Origin: Acanthochlamys bracteata
Taxonomy: Eukaryota > Streptophyta > Magnoliopsida > Pandanales > Velloziaceae
NCBI GenBank assembly: GCA_019914995.1
Contig: CM034130.1
Location: 9,114,001 to 9,178,000, forward strand
DNA: 64,000 nt
Direction of reading: 5' to 3'
Shown here: positions 28,801 to 40,255 of the stretch, piece by piece
How the letters are laid out: each line of letters begins with the position of its first letter
How positions within the stretch are numbered: the first letter of the stretch is position 1
Program-made: the position numbers and the translations under genes
The notes under the pieces: generated by a model
Told to the model about the DNA's origin: nothing
Database searches by the model: none
The model's input: only the letters and a program-made list of their open reading frames with translations

Positions 28801-31800
28801 AGTCTCTTTAATATTTAATCAAGGATTTCAAAGCCTCCTACCTATATATATATTTGCTTCATCTTAATTAGGTTCATACGCAATGACATATATATTATAG
28901 TGCATATTTATATGAAGCTATGTAGCTGTATGTGGATCATGATCTACGAAAAGAAAATATATTCAAATGATTACTGTATGATGATGGATGGATAATGTAC
29001 GTCAAGTGAGTGTTTCAACAAGGAACAAGTAATTACTTGAGAATAATGCATGCATATATAAGGTTATATGTAATTAAGGGTACAAGTAGGCAATTATAAC
29101 AACATGCTAACTAATCTTTTAATTCCGTGTACGTAAGTAGTCATTCATTATTCGTTCATCAGAAATGGTCTTAATCTAAAAGTTGGTAGAGAAATTATTA
29201 ATTAAACACATAATTCTATGATTAAAGTTGACTTCGGAAACAACCAAAACTATATATTTTGTGTATATATATATATATATATGCAAGACATTGATAAACT
29301 ATATAATGGCAAAGGCCAGCCAATCATTGATTATAACGGTTATACTTGTTTTAAAAATTATATTTTCAAAATTATCCATTTTTAACTCATTTAGCAAAAA
29401 ATTAACTTCACTTTTAATTCATTTTAAAAAATAATTAAAACGTAAAAATTAAACTTTATTTTTAACTTATTTTTTACAAAACTTCATATTTTATTTTTTT
29501 ATTTTTACAAAAACTCACTTACGATTCATTATTAGAAACACGCTCTAACAAATCGTATTTATTATGATTTAAATCTTTTTCATTATATACGCTAATTGCC
29601 TGCCGGCTGAAACTTTCATTTTTAATTAAAAAATTGAAGATGATTGAAATTACGTACTGCGTTGCTTCTTTAATTACTATTTTTTAACGTTAATATATAG
29701 CAATATATAAAATATGATATATGGTATATATAGGGAGAGAAAACTCGACGGATATACAATTAAATAATTATATAACAAAAATATACAAATGTTAGACATG
29801 CATAATTAACTGTCAGAGATAACTAGAGAGAGGTATGCACTAATATATATATAAATTATTCTAAAATATTATTCAAAGTTCAGTATGTGATTTTCATTTC
29901 TAGCTACTCGCCAATCACATAATGCAATCAATTAGTAATTCGTTAATTATCCAGTTTATTACTAGAGTTATATACTAGAAAACGAATAATTTAATTACTC
30001 TCTGCATTTATGATCGCTTGATTTAATTATAATTAATCAGATCGCTTTTGATATGTATCTATAATTTATTTGTATATATATGCTTATATATATAATATCA
30101 AAATAGTTATACTCTCGGAAAAAAAATAGTATTAAATTCTCATCGTTAATGCCACATTTTTATAGAAGATAAAAAAAGATTAAGTTTGCAAAATAGAGGA
30201 TTTTTCTTAACGATATATGTAAGCATTTCTTTTAGGTATTTTTCCACTAAGAAATAATTGCTATTTCAACAAAGAAACACTTGGGGTTAAGTTTTTCAAC
30301 CTATTTAAAAAGAACTTTATATTATTTGAAAACCTAAATTTCCGGACAACTTTAATTTGCAGACATTACAACTTTTATATAACAGTTTAAGGGACTGTTT
30401 AGAAATATTTATAAAATAAATTTTTCTAAAATAAATAATATTTTATTTTATTTTAATAAATAAGTTTTACTATTTCGATTTAAGAACTAATAATAAAATA
30501 AATAGTAAGAAGATCTTAATAAATAAATTTTCTTTTATATTTTAAAAATTTTTATATATTATAAGTTATTATAAAAAAATTATTAAAATATTAATAAATA
30601 ATTTTGTAGAATAAAATGTCAAAGAATTCCTAAGACCTTTCAAGAAATAAATTCAAAAGTTATATTTTTTAAACCGTCTCTAAACGTACGCTATGTAACA
30701 AAATGTGGAAAGAAGTAAAAGTGCGTGAAATTAAATGGATTAAACAAAATTTTCTTTCGTTTATGTTTGTCTGAAGTTAAGGACTCCTGTATACATGTGT
30801 TGAACCTTTTTACATATATGTAGATAGGTGTCATTATGTTTAGGATAGAGCATAGCTTTCAGAAGAGGTAGGTGAATCAAATATATAGCTAATTTTCTTT
30901 TTTCTTCTTAATAACATTTAGCTAGCTAACGTTATTATCATCACAGGAACCATAGCTAGCTTCCCAAGTACACACATACCCAAAACACAACAAACTCATT
31001 CCCCTAACGTTAATAATCTTATGCCAAAATAAATGTTGAAAACTAAATAAGAAATCTAGTGAACACTGTGTGTTAACTAACTACATAAACTGTCAAAGGA
31101 CACCAAATTAATAACTAGCAATATTATGTATATATATATAATATCTTGGGGAGTAATATAAGTGAGATAAATGCCTCTCACCTAAAATTAACTAAGAAAA
31201 GAAGGGGGAAAAAAATGCTTAGCTCCTACAACACTAAGTTCTTATCTCTCCTTTTAGCTATGCAGTTCCTTTCATTGTACCCTAAAATCCAAACCATGAA
31301 GAAACAACATATTAATTCCATCAAACACACAACGAGTAGTGTTGAACAAACCATGCAGATGAGTGTGTTTGTTGTTTGTTGTTGCTGTTGAATGAAACTA
31401 AATTAACCTTGAAAAAACATGCAGAGAGATGAAAAACTAATGCTGAATAAAGATCTATCGACATCGAGAAAAGGAAATGGCAACAAGATGGTGAAGCAAA
31501 GGAAAGAAAAAAGAAAAGAATATTATTGAGTGGCTTGGAAGTAGATTAACAAGCGAGAGAGTAGCGAGTACGTACCTCTGATTCATTATCAAGGCCAAGC
31601 TTGTTCACCAAGTACTTCATCAGCAACCTTACTGTTATCCTTCCATCCCTATGTATATAGACATGAAACATTAATAGTAAAGAAATTTCTTCAAGAATTA
31701 ATAATGAAAATGGAGACGACATTAATTTTTGAAAAGGAAAGAAAGTAGTTAAGGTGATGTACTTGATCCTTAAGTAGCTCTTGGGTATCTGAGGCAAAAT

Positions 31801-32908
31801 TGGCTCCTTCTCTCTGCAACGTTTTTGGTAAACAAGCAAATCTTTAATTAATTAATGGAGCACATTTCACTCATTATCATAACCTATAGAGAGAGATCGA
31901 AGAACAAGGAAACATCAATAAAAGAGGAATCTATATATACAAATCTTGTATATCAATATACATAAATATTGTACGCAATCTTGGATTTCCACATTAATTG
32001 CTTGTTCTTACTTCATTAACCCATCGATTATAACAAACAATTAAAATGCAATAATATTATTCCATTAGAGAAGAAGAAGTAATCTTGATGGTGAGGCCAC
32101 TCACTGGTTCTCGACGGCGCGAAGAATGAACCAAAGTCCGGCCCAAGACCGCGGCGAAGGGTTCACAACTCTCATCGCATCTGCTACTCCTCCCCGAGAA
32201 GAACTGCTCCCTTCGCCGAGATGCGCTGCAGTTGGGCTTATCAAGGGATTACAAACAAACCCGCCGTAGTTATACATGAATGATTGCGGCAGCGGAGGAG
32301 GCGGTATCCTTATCGCTGTTCCCAACTGCTGCGCTTGGAACGCCATCCCCGGTGGCAACTGCGGAGGAAAAAACGGCACAGCCTGACTCATTACTGCTCC
32401 TGCTCCTGAAGGTAGTATGGCAGCAAGCGTTAAAGAAGCTGCTGTTGCTGCTGTTGTTGTTACTGTTATTTGGTTTTGCGAAGGAAATAACTCGAGTTCT
32501 CTCAGCGGCTGTTGTTGTTGTGGAGGTGTTGCGGAACTGGTAGTGCTGCTACCTCTACCGACACAACCTCCGCCTAGGCTAAGTTGAAGCCAGTTGCTGC
32601 GTTGTTGTTCATCGTCGTCTTTAGAGCTAGGACCGGCTTCTTGTGCTTCTTCTTTCTTCTTCTTCTTCTTCTTCTTCTTGATCTTCTTGATCTTGATGAT
32701 GACTACGATCTCCAGCAGCAGACCGAGAAGCGTCGTCTGCCATGGTGCTACTGCAAGCTGCTATATCACGTTGTTGTTGTTGATGATGATGATCAGTAGC
32801 ATGTTGTTGTGAAATTGGTTCGTTGCTGGCGGCCCCGAAGAAGATATTATAATTAGGTCCTCCATAGTTGTCGTAGTGCCGGCGAAGGAGGTTCCGAGCC
32901 GGGACCAT
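25848..32908 (-). CDS. LAX PANICLE 2-like protein (frameshifted in exon 1)
   Basis: Four minus-strand exons: 32908-32105, 31813-31763, 31648-31576, 26006-25848, with introns of 291, 114 and 5569 bases. The joined C-terminal half reads through GLWFILRAVENQ, EPILPQIPKSYLRIK, DGRITVRLLMKYLVNKLGL, then VDMTCRGQQLQPSWTLQHVRDNIW and DHVMTLHYSR, which is the conserved core of rice LAX2 / maize BARREN STALK2, nuclear factors needed for axillary meristem formation. Exon 1 also holds a LQLSLGG (EAR-like) motif and Gln/His/Pro-rich stretches. The start MVPARN at 32908 fits the family. A single extra T in the TTC tract (TTT at 32653-32655) shifts the frame between the N-terminal part and the rest; corrected length would be about 361 residues. 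The break may be a sequence error or a real null. Phases match at all three junctions. Confidence 0.8.
26007..31575 (-). other. 5.6-kb last intron of the LAX2-like gene
   Basis: Bounded by a GAG|GTACGT donor (31575) and a TTTTCAG acceptor (26007). The interior is AT-rich with several repeat copies (about 26840-27145, 28255-28405, 28525-28735, 29340-29550, 30390-30687) and an (AT)n tract at 27996-28018. No other coding region is seen inside it on either strand. Confidence 0.6.
30390..30687. repeat. AT-rich MITE-like element (family A)
   Basis: Left end GGGACTGTTTAGAAATATTT, right end AAACCGTCTCTAAACGT; imperfect inverted termini with the shared A/T core. Lies within the long LAX2-like intron. 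Confidence 0.55.
32646..32690. repeat. TTC/GAA microsatellite in LAX2-like exon 1
   Basis: A run of TTC triplets (GAA on the coding strand, poly-Glu) interrupted by one TTT at 32653-32655. It encodes an acidic tract and is the site of the frameshift. Confidence 0.85.
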
Positions 32909-35900
32909 GTCTTTCTTTATCACACCATGACACCGGTACCACCACCACCGGCCTCCTCTCCCCCTCCTACTGCAAAACTGCCTCAAACCCTTATTAAAAC
33001 CATATAGAATCGATCAAAAACAAGATGGAGAACAGCTAACACTGCTGCTGCTGCTACACCAGAAGCAAGAATTAGAATTAACTACGACAACAGGTCATGA
33101 AACAAGGAGAAGAAGGTGAAGTGTTTGATCTGCTGGTAGATAGATAGATAGATAGTGTAAAGTATGATGATGAAGCGAAGAGGAGGAGGAGAAGAAGAGG
33201 ACAAGCAGAAGAGGAGGAGAGGAGATCTCGCTCTCTCTGTCTATCTCTATCTATGTATGGATCTTCTGAAGAAAATCTTCTTATGTCTTTGCTTTAAAAT
33301 GTTTTCGCGAGTTAATTCTCTATGTTTGGAAGATAGCTTGTGGACATGAATGTGAAAATATTTAATAGCTTTTTTGTTTTTGATTCAGGTTTTTATCAAA
33401 CTATCTATCTATAGAGAAAAGGAAGAGAAGAAAAAAAAAAAAACTGGAAAGAGAAAGAACATACATGAATGACCATTTCATGTAGGTGGTGGCCAGTCAG
33501 ACATTTCGTATAATTAACAACTTCCATATATTATATACACGATATACATTAAGTTTAGTATTTTCAATATCGGAGATAGAAAATGAACAATGATAATTAA
33601 TATCTGGCTTTTGTTTTTATATTATTGCATATGCTGGTAAAACGAAAGAATTTATTTGGATTTATTTGTTATATTAGAGAATACTGTAAGCATGGTACAC
33701 GTACATTGTAGTTGGAGTGGGACCCATATAATGCGAATAGTATATTACAAGAAAGCCCATTTGAAGCTGTGTTATTCACCAAAAAAGACCGCGCTGGCCA
33801 TGACCCTGACCCTGACTTGGAGGCACGATACGAACACCCATTCCTCCGCTTCTTACTTTTTCTTCTTCTTCTTCTTCTTTTTTCCAGATACATATTTTCA
33901 GATCAGTTAAATTTTTTATGTAATAAATTTGAAATATGAAATCTATATCTTATGAAAAATAGGGTAACATTTTATTATTAAATTCTCTATGCTGTTCTGC
34001 AAAATATTATCCAATTTGAAAGATTAATAGTGAATTGTAAGGAGCTGGTACTCACTTGAACTAAAGGTCATGGCACTGAAAATCAATAATTTCAAAGTTT
34101 GAACTTCTTCGTATTGATATGAATGAGTAAAAAAGCGGTGAAGTACAAAAAGTTTATTATAAAAAAGCTTCCAACATCCAAAAGATTATTATTATTATTT
34201 GGTTAGAAATCGTCAAATATAATTTATTGTGTTGTTATATTTAAAATTGCATGAAAGAAAATCACAAAAAAATTTATATAATATGATTACATAATCATTA
34301 ATTAGACTTTTAATTAATTTTTTAGCAGCGTGCGTTTCATTAATTGGTATCTTAATTATAAGTTAAGCAGACAGGTAATTGCAAGCTACATATTAAACGG
34401 CAGTTTGTAATTTTGTATCCAAATTGATTACGGATGTTTGAATTTATTTTTTAAATATTTTTCAGTTCAAAATAATATTTAAATTTTAATTTTTTAAATA
34501 TGAAAATAAAAATTATACATAATTTTTTATATTTAAATAAAAAGAATTAAATTATTTTATTTAAAAATATTACAATATTTTTAAAATAAAATTTGTTTAG
34601 AAACCTTCCTACTTGGTCATGGTCAAATATTTAATTTCTTTGTTTTAACAAGTACAACCAAGAAACATATTGACATGATGTTTTCTATTCTATTTATTAT
34701 TATTGTATTATTCATGAATATTGCTAAGCTAATCTTAAACTCTAAGACTAGCTAACTAAAGATAGGTTATATTCACAGAAGTCATTCATGGCAATTAATA
34801 ATGTTTTTGTATTAATAAATTAATTACTAAACTATAGAGAGATATATAATATTTATATTTGATCATGAATTGTTCAAAAGATAATGATTTTGCACCAGCT
34901 AAGATGAAATGTCATGAAAACTATCTACATATATATAGATACAAGTAATATCATTAATTAAAAGCTTTGTTTTACTTTAATTAGCAGGATTTGTGCTCAA
35001 GTATGAAGATACATAAGGATTAAAGGTTTTCTTTTTCAGATGAACTTTCATTTTCGTTCATGGAGATAAACTAAAGAGATCTAAATCATGCATGCAATTT
35101 GGTTACTTCAATTAAAACAGTGAAAAGCTTCTGGAAAAAAAAAACATCTATGTTATTTTTTCTGTATAAAAAAACAAACCAGCAAAAATCTAGCTGGAAC
35201 AGAACCAGCTACGTACATACTATATACCACCTACCCTCTATAAAATTTGCATATACAAACATGGAAGAAAAAAAGAAAATTAACAAGTCATAGGGGAATA
35301 GTATTTAGATGGATATAAAACGTATGTATATTGCAAGAAGTGGGAGGCCATATAATTAAGGGCGAACACGTATGTAGTTAAGGGGTTGTTAAAAATATTA
35401 TTAAAAAAAAAGTTTTTTAGTTGAAAAATATTTTTATTTTAATTATTTATCTAAAATAATGATAATTATAAATAATAATAAAAGTTTAGGATATTTTATA
35501 TATTTTTAAATTTTAAATAAAGTGAAATGAATTCTTAATTTGTTTGGAGAGGAACTGTGTTATATATAAAGCCCTTTTATTCTCTATTTTGTGGATGTTA
35601 ATTCTTAAATTAATTAGTAAGCCAAAACTAAATTACTTATATAACAATTCTTAAACTAAAATTCATGTTCATGAATAGTGATTACCTACCTAGCTTTATC
35701 ATAACATTAACTAATGTAATTATACCCTTGAAATGCTAAGCTGTGCTTGTTTTTATCTTTGTACTATTTATGCTACATATTACATGCCCACAACGCTTGA
35801 TCAAATTGGGAGGAAAATTAAAAAATTTTAAAATAAAATTAGCATATTATGATGATCCTATATATGCTACACTACATGATTAATATAATGATTATCACAA

Positions 35901-37040
35901 AGGAGAATGTTTTGATCATTAAAATGGTACTATATATGAAAATTAATAGCATAGTTAATTAACTAAGTTGAAGTCTATATATACTAATTAGTTTTTAAAG
36001 AAATATGTATGTAGTGGGGTTCAATTGATCCCTACCTTCACCACGCAAAAAGAGGGAAAAAAAGAAAAAAATCGTTATACCAACTAGCTAGCTAGAGTGT
36101 CTTAATTATATTTAGGAGATGTGTATTTAACTTAGTTTATATAAGACTGAAGTTTAAAGTATGTTTTATAAGAAATTTTATTTTTTCTTCAAATTTCAAC
36201 TTTTATTTTTTTCTACGTTTTAACTATCCTTTCAAATTTATTTTTATACAAAATTCTAATTACGTTAAAATTTTAATTTATATTTTACTTTATTTTTTTA
36301 ATTATCACTCTGAATTTTTAATTTTATCAAAATTATTTATAATATTATTTAAATTTAAGTTATATAATTAAACACATATTTAATAGATATTTTTATATCA
36401 GTTTTTAGGTTATTTATATATACGATTAATGAAAAATAAAAATTTATATATATAGTGACTGATTGGAAAACAAGGTGACACCTTTTGTCTGAATCTTTAC
36501 ATAATAATGGAAAGACTTGGAAAGCTCATACTGTTATTGTTGATTTGAAGAATGAAAACATATTTTATTTTTCTCTTTGAAAACATTTGGAAGAAAGAAG
36601 ATTTCTTAGAAAATTACATTAAAAATATATAGATTGATGTTTTTTGCTGAGGGGATAGTTCCGTTCCATTCCATGTGGGCGAATGAGTGTTTGTCAGTGT
36701 GCATGTGAGTCTGCGTTTGAAACTAGAAAGTTAATAGAGTTTTTTTTTTCCTTCAAACCAAAAGAAAAGAGAAAACCAATTATTTATACATTGTGATTGT
36801 GAATGCATGCATGTTTTTTATCTTTGTTTTTGTTTTTGTGTTGCAGAGAAAGTTTATGTCAGCTAGCTTCACCAGTTTTTAGATAAAAAATTACCCTAAT
36901 CTTATTCTATTCTCTTCATCACGAGATTCTCTCTCTATCTTAGTGTGTATTTCTCTTTGTTTCATTAAATTCAACAATGCAATCAAATGATTTCAAATTT
37001 TTTTTATTATTTTGTTGTTGTTGTCCATTCTTTTTATTTA
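32909..37040. other. LAX2-like promoter side and repeat-rich intergenic DNA
   Basis: A GATA microsatellite lies at about 33137-33155 in the likely LAX2-like leader. Beyond 33400 the sequence is AT-rich with repeat-like blocks at about 34425-34605, 35385-35530 and 36110-36440. No coding region supported on either strand. Confidence 0.4.
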
Positions 37041-37272
37041 TTAGTACTTATAAAATAAAATTTTTTTAAAATAAAAAATATTTTTATTTTTTTTAAAAAA
37101 TAAATTATATTTTTTTTATTTTTAAAAATAATAATAAAAATATATAATAAAAAAATTTCATTTCGTAAATTTTTTTATATTTTTAAATAAATTTTTTATA
37201 TATTTATAAATATATATTAAAAAATATAAAATTAAAAATTAAAAAAAATATTCAAAAAAGCTGAATCAAATA
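37041..37272. repeat. AT-rich MITE-like element (family A)
   Basis: A/T-only core with the recurrent AATAATAAAAATATATAAT block followed by TATATTTTTAAATAA and TAAAATTAAAAATTAAAAA, the same order as the copies at 14089 and 59612. Termini are degraded. Confidence 0.5.
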
Positions 37273-40009
37273 TCCCCTCAAGTTGTCAAATATTCACCTG
37301 ATCCCATCCATCCACCCACTGGTTTTCTAGCCTTTACTTCCTTCCCGCAATGAAAAAAGTATAAAAAAAGTCGACTTATAATCGAGTTCATCGTATCAAA
37401 ATTAACTTTCTTTTTGTTTTTTCTTGAGCATTTTAATTCACAAAATATTAGAGATAGTGGTCCAACAATTGAATTTTCTTTTTTTTTGGGTTTTTTTCTT
37501 TTATAAGCTGAAAAAGGGCTTTGGAAAAGGAAGCTGAAGAAGAAAAGCTATTTTTATCTCTTACAGTTTTAGCTTTTTTATGGCATTTGGTTTTGCACAT
37601 CCCAATCGAAACTGCACTTTCTCTTCTGAGTCAATCTGAATATTATTATTTTTATTTTTTTCTCAGAAACAGGAAAGCAGCAAGGGGAACTCTTCCCAAT
37701 CTCATGAATGGGCCTTAACCTATTTTACCAATTTAGCAAAATATGGGCCCACAAAACACAGTCATCATGATGGGCCTTCTTCTTTTGCATTGGATGGAGT
37801 AAAACATAACACAAAGTTTATTTATAAACATTTTTATAAAATAAATAATTCTCATTCTCATACTCATCAATGATGTGTTTTCTGTTTTTCTTTGTGTTCT
37901 CCAAAGGCATGCATGCATTTTCCATAACTACAAACGTTACAAAAGCTCGACTTTTTTTCACATTGATTGGGGGAGTTAAAGAACATGGCACTGTTAAGTG
38001 GCTACTACCCTTTCTTTCAAAGAACACTGAAAAAGAGTAACATCTATATTTAAGTCTTTTTCTCTTTTCTGTTCCTATGCATTAAACAAGAAGAAGGTAA
38101 ATCAAAGCCTGCAATTGTTAGCAGAAGAGTACTGCACCACTAGGAAGGCCAACCTTTCATTCATCATCATCACTTCTATATGCTTTGCTGCTGCTGCTTT
38201 CTACTTAATGGATTCTTTTCTTGTGATTCTAACAAGCGAAAAAATGGCAGATAATTTTTATAAGCATTCATTAGAACAGGGTAAACAAAATGGGATCTAG
38301 CTCTACAAGCTAGTATAGGTGAAAAAGTTGTGCAAAAAGTGAATGCATTCCAAACGCAAGGAACCAACTTTTATTCTTTCACTCAATTCGATTCTTTCAT
38401 TCATCAATTCATTCCTTTGTACCTCCATGGAAAAACCAACGAGAGCACCCACACTACTTATTTTACATGCCCAAAGAAGTTCAGAGTTTGAATGACTGAT
38501 GCATTGGGAATTGGAGATAGTAGAATCAAGAAGCTAGCAAGAAGAAAGAAAAAAGGGTTAACCCTTTCTCTTCACACACTTTTTTACTTGTTCATAGAAA
38601 ACTCAGAAAGAAGAGCTAATGATTATAAAAACATGCAATGCAGTTTGCAGATGAAACCCTTTCTATAGAGAGAATGCCAACTTGAAGAACGCTAACTCCG
38701 GAGTCCTCTCGGTGCTCCATTTAGTGCCCTTTCCATTCATTATGGCAGGTTTTGAAGCTTTAGCAAAGTCCAAATGGTTAGAGATGGGACAAGTCTTATA
38801 ATTAGTTTTTGGGAGTATTTGTTTTAAGTTAATAGATATTTTCTTGATTTCATGCCTATAGGGAATGAGGTGACAAAATTCAAGGAATTTTTATTTACTG
38901 CGCAATGAGTGATTGTTCAATGCCAGAACAGAAAAAGTGAAAACAAAAACAAAAAAACCATAGCTAGCTAGGTCACCTAGCTAAGCACTCTCTATAAATA
39001 TATTATGATAGAGTTTCGTAGCTCATTGATGATTACCCACCACGTTCCTCTTCTTCTTCTTAAAAAAAAATATTTTGCATGCATGATTTCATTCATGTAC
39101 TATTTACAGAACTGAACGGCACAGAAATCCCCAAACGCCCATTTCAATTCCCAACACCACTACTAATTTTTTCTATCGTACGAACGAGTCCATCCATGAC
39201 AAACAAGAACCAGGCTACCAACAGGTCCTATGTCTTTTTCTGATACAATAATTATTACTATTTTCTAAAAATTTATGTTTTATTTTTAGATAAATATTTT
39301 ATAGTATTGTAAAAAATGTATTTAAAATATACATATTCTTCTACATTATTAAATTATCTATATATTTTTATTATTAAATAAAAAGTTTTGCTTATTTTTG
39401 AGAAAATTTAAAATAAGTTTTTTTCAAAACTTATTATTTTAAATATTACCAAACGTTTTTGTAGTTTTTCATATAAACAACTGAGTTGAACTTTCTTGAT
39501 GAATATATTTTTTTGTGCTTATTATTGTTTATCAAAATTTTATTTAGTTTTTAATAGACTTTATACAAATCTTTAATTTTTTTAAAAATTTAAAAATACA
39601 TGATATAAAAAATTTTGTATGTATAATTTTTATTATTTTTGAAGTAAAAGAGTTTTTTTTTTTAAAGTTTCAAATTAAATTTCTTTCAAAAATTTGTAAT
39701 TTTAAGCATTCCAAAACGTCTCCTAAACATATAAATAGAGGTTAAAATAAATATAATTTACAAATAAAAAGTATGTACTACTATTAGTTTGAACTAATTG
39801 AGTGAAAAAATTGAGATTTAATTTATGTGTTATTTTAAGAATAGTACATGACATGGACTCTGTGTTTAGAACTCTTTTTGTTAACTCATTGAACACCAGT
39901 TTTAAATTAACTCATTGACAGTCAGTTTTAACCATTTCATTAGAAGATAACCAGCCCCATACATATTTTTTTATATCAATGTTTCTTGGACAAAGCCTCA
40001 CATTAATTC
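37273..40009. other. Intergenic region, no gene seen
   Basis: Low-copy-looking sequence at about 37280-39240 with no open frame of protein-like composition, followed by AT-rich repeat blocks at about 39260-39475 and 39530-39722. Confidence 0.4.
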
Positions 40010-40255
40010 CGGAACAGTTTGGAAATGCTTATAAAATAAAGTTTTTCTGAAATAGAAAGTATTTTTATTTTTTTTAAAAAATAAACTTTATTTTTTTATT
40101 TTTAGAAAAATAATAAAAATATGCAATAAAAAAATCTCACTCTGTAAAATTTTTCTACACTTTCTAAATTTTTAAATAAATTTTTTATATATTTTAAAAA
40201 TATATATTAAAAAATATGAAATAAAAAAAAATTAAAAAAAACTGAGACCTAGACA
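40010..40255. repeat. AT-rich MITE-like element (family A)
   Basis: Left end around CAGTTTGGAAATGCTTATAA, A/T-only core with the shared block order, ending near GAGACCTAGACAGCC. Clear relative of the copies at 37041 and 59612. Confidence 0.6.

Noticed and set aside
32391-32391. Use of the internal ATG at 32391 as the LAX2-like start
   Set aside because: It would drop the family-like MVPARN start and the LQLSLGG motif, both of which sit upstream; the frameshift explains the data better.
38640-38780. Possible miR394-like segment (AGAATGCCAA near 38672)
   Set aside because: Only about ten bases match the microRNA complement and no precursor hairpin is visible.
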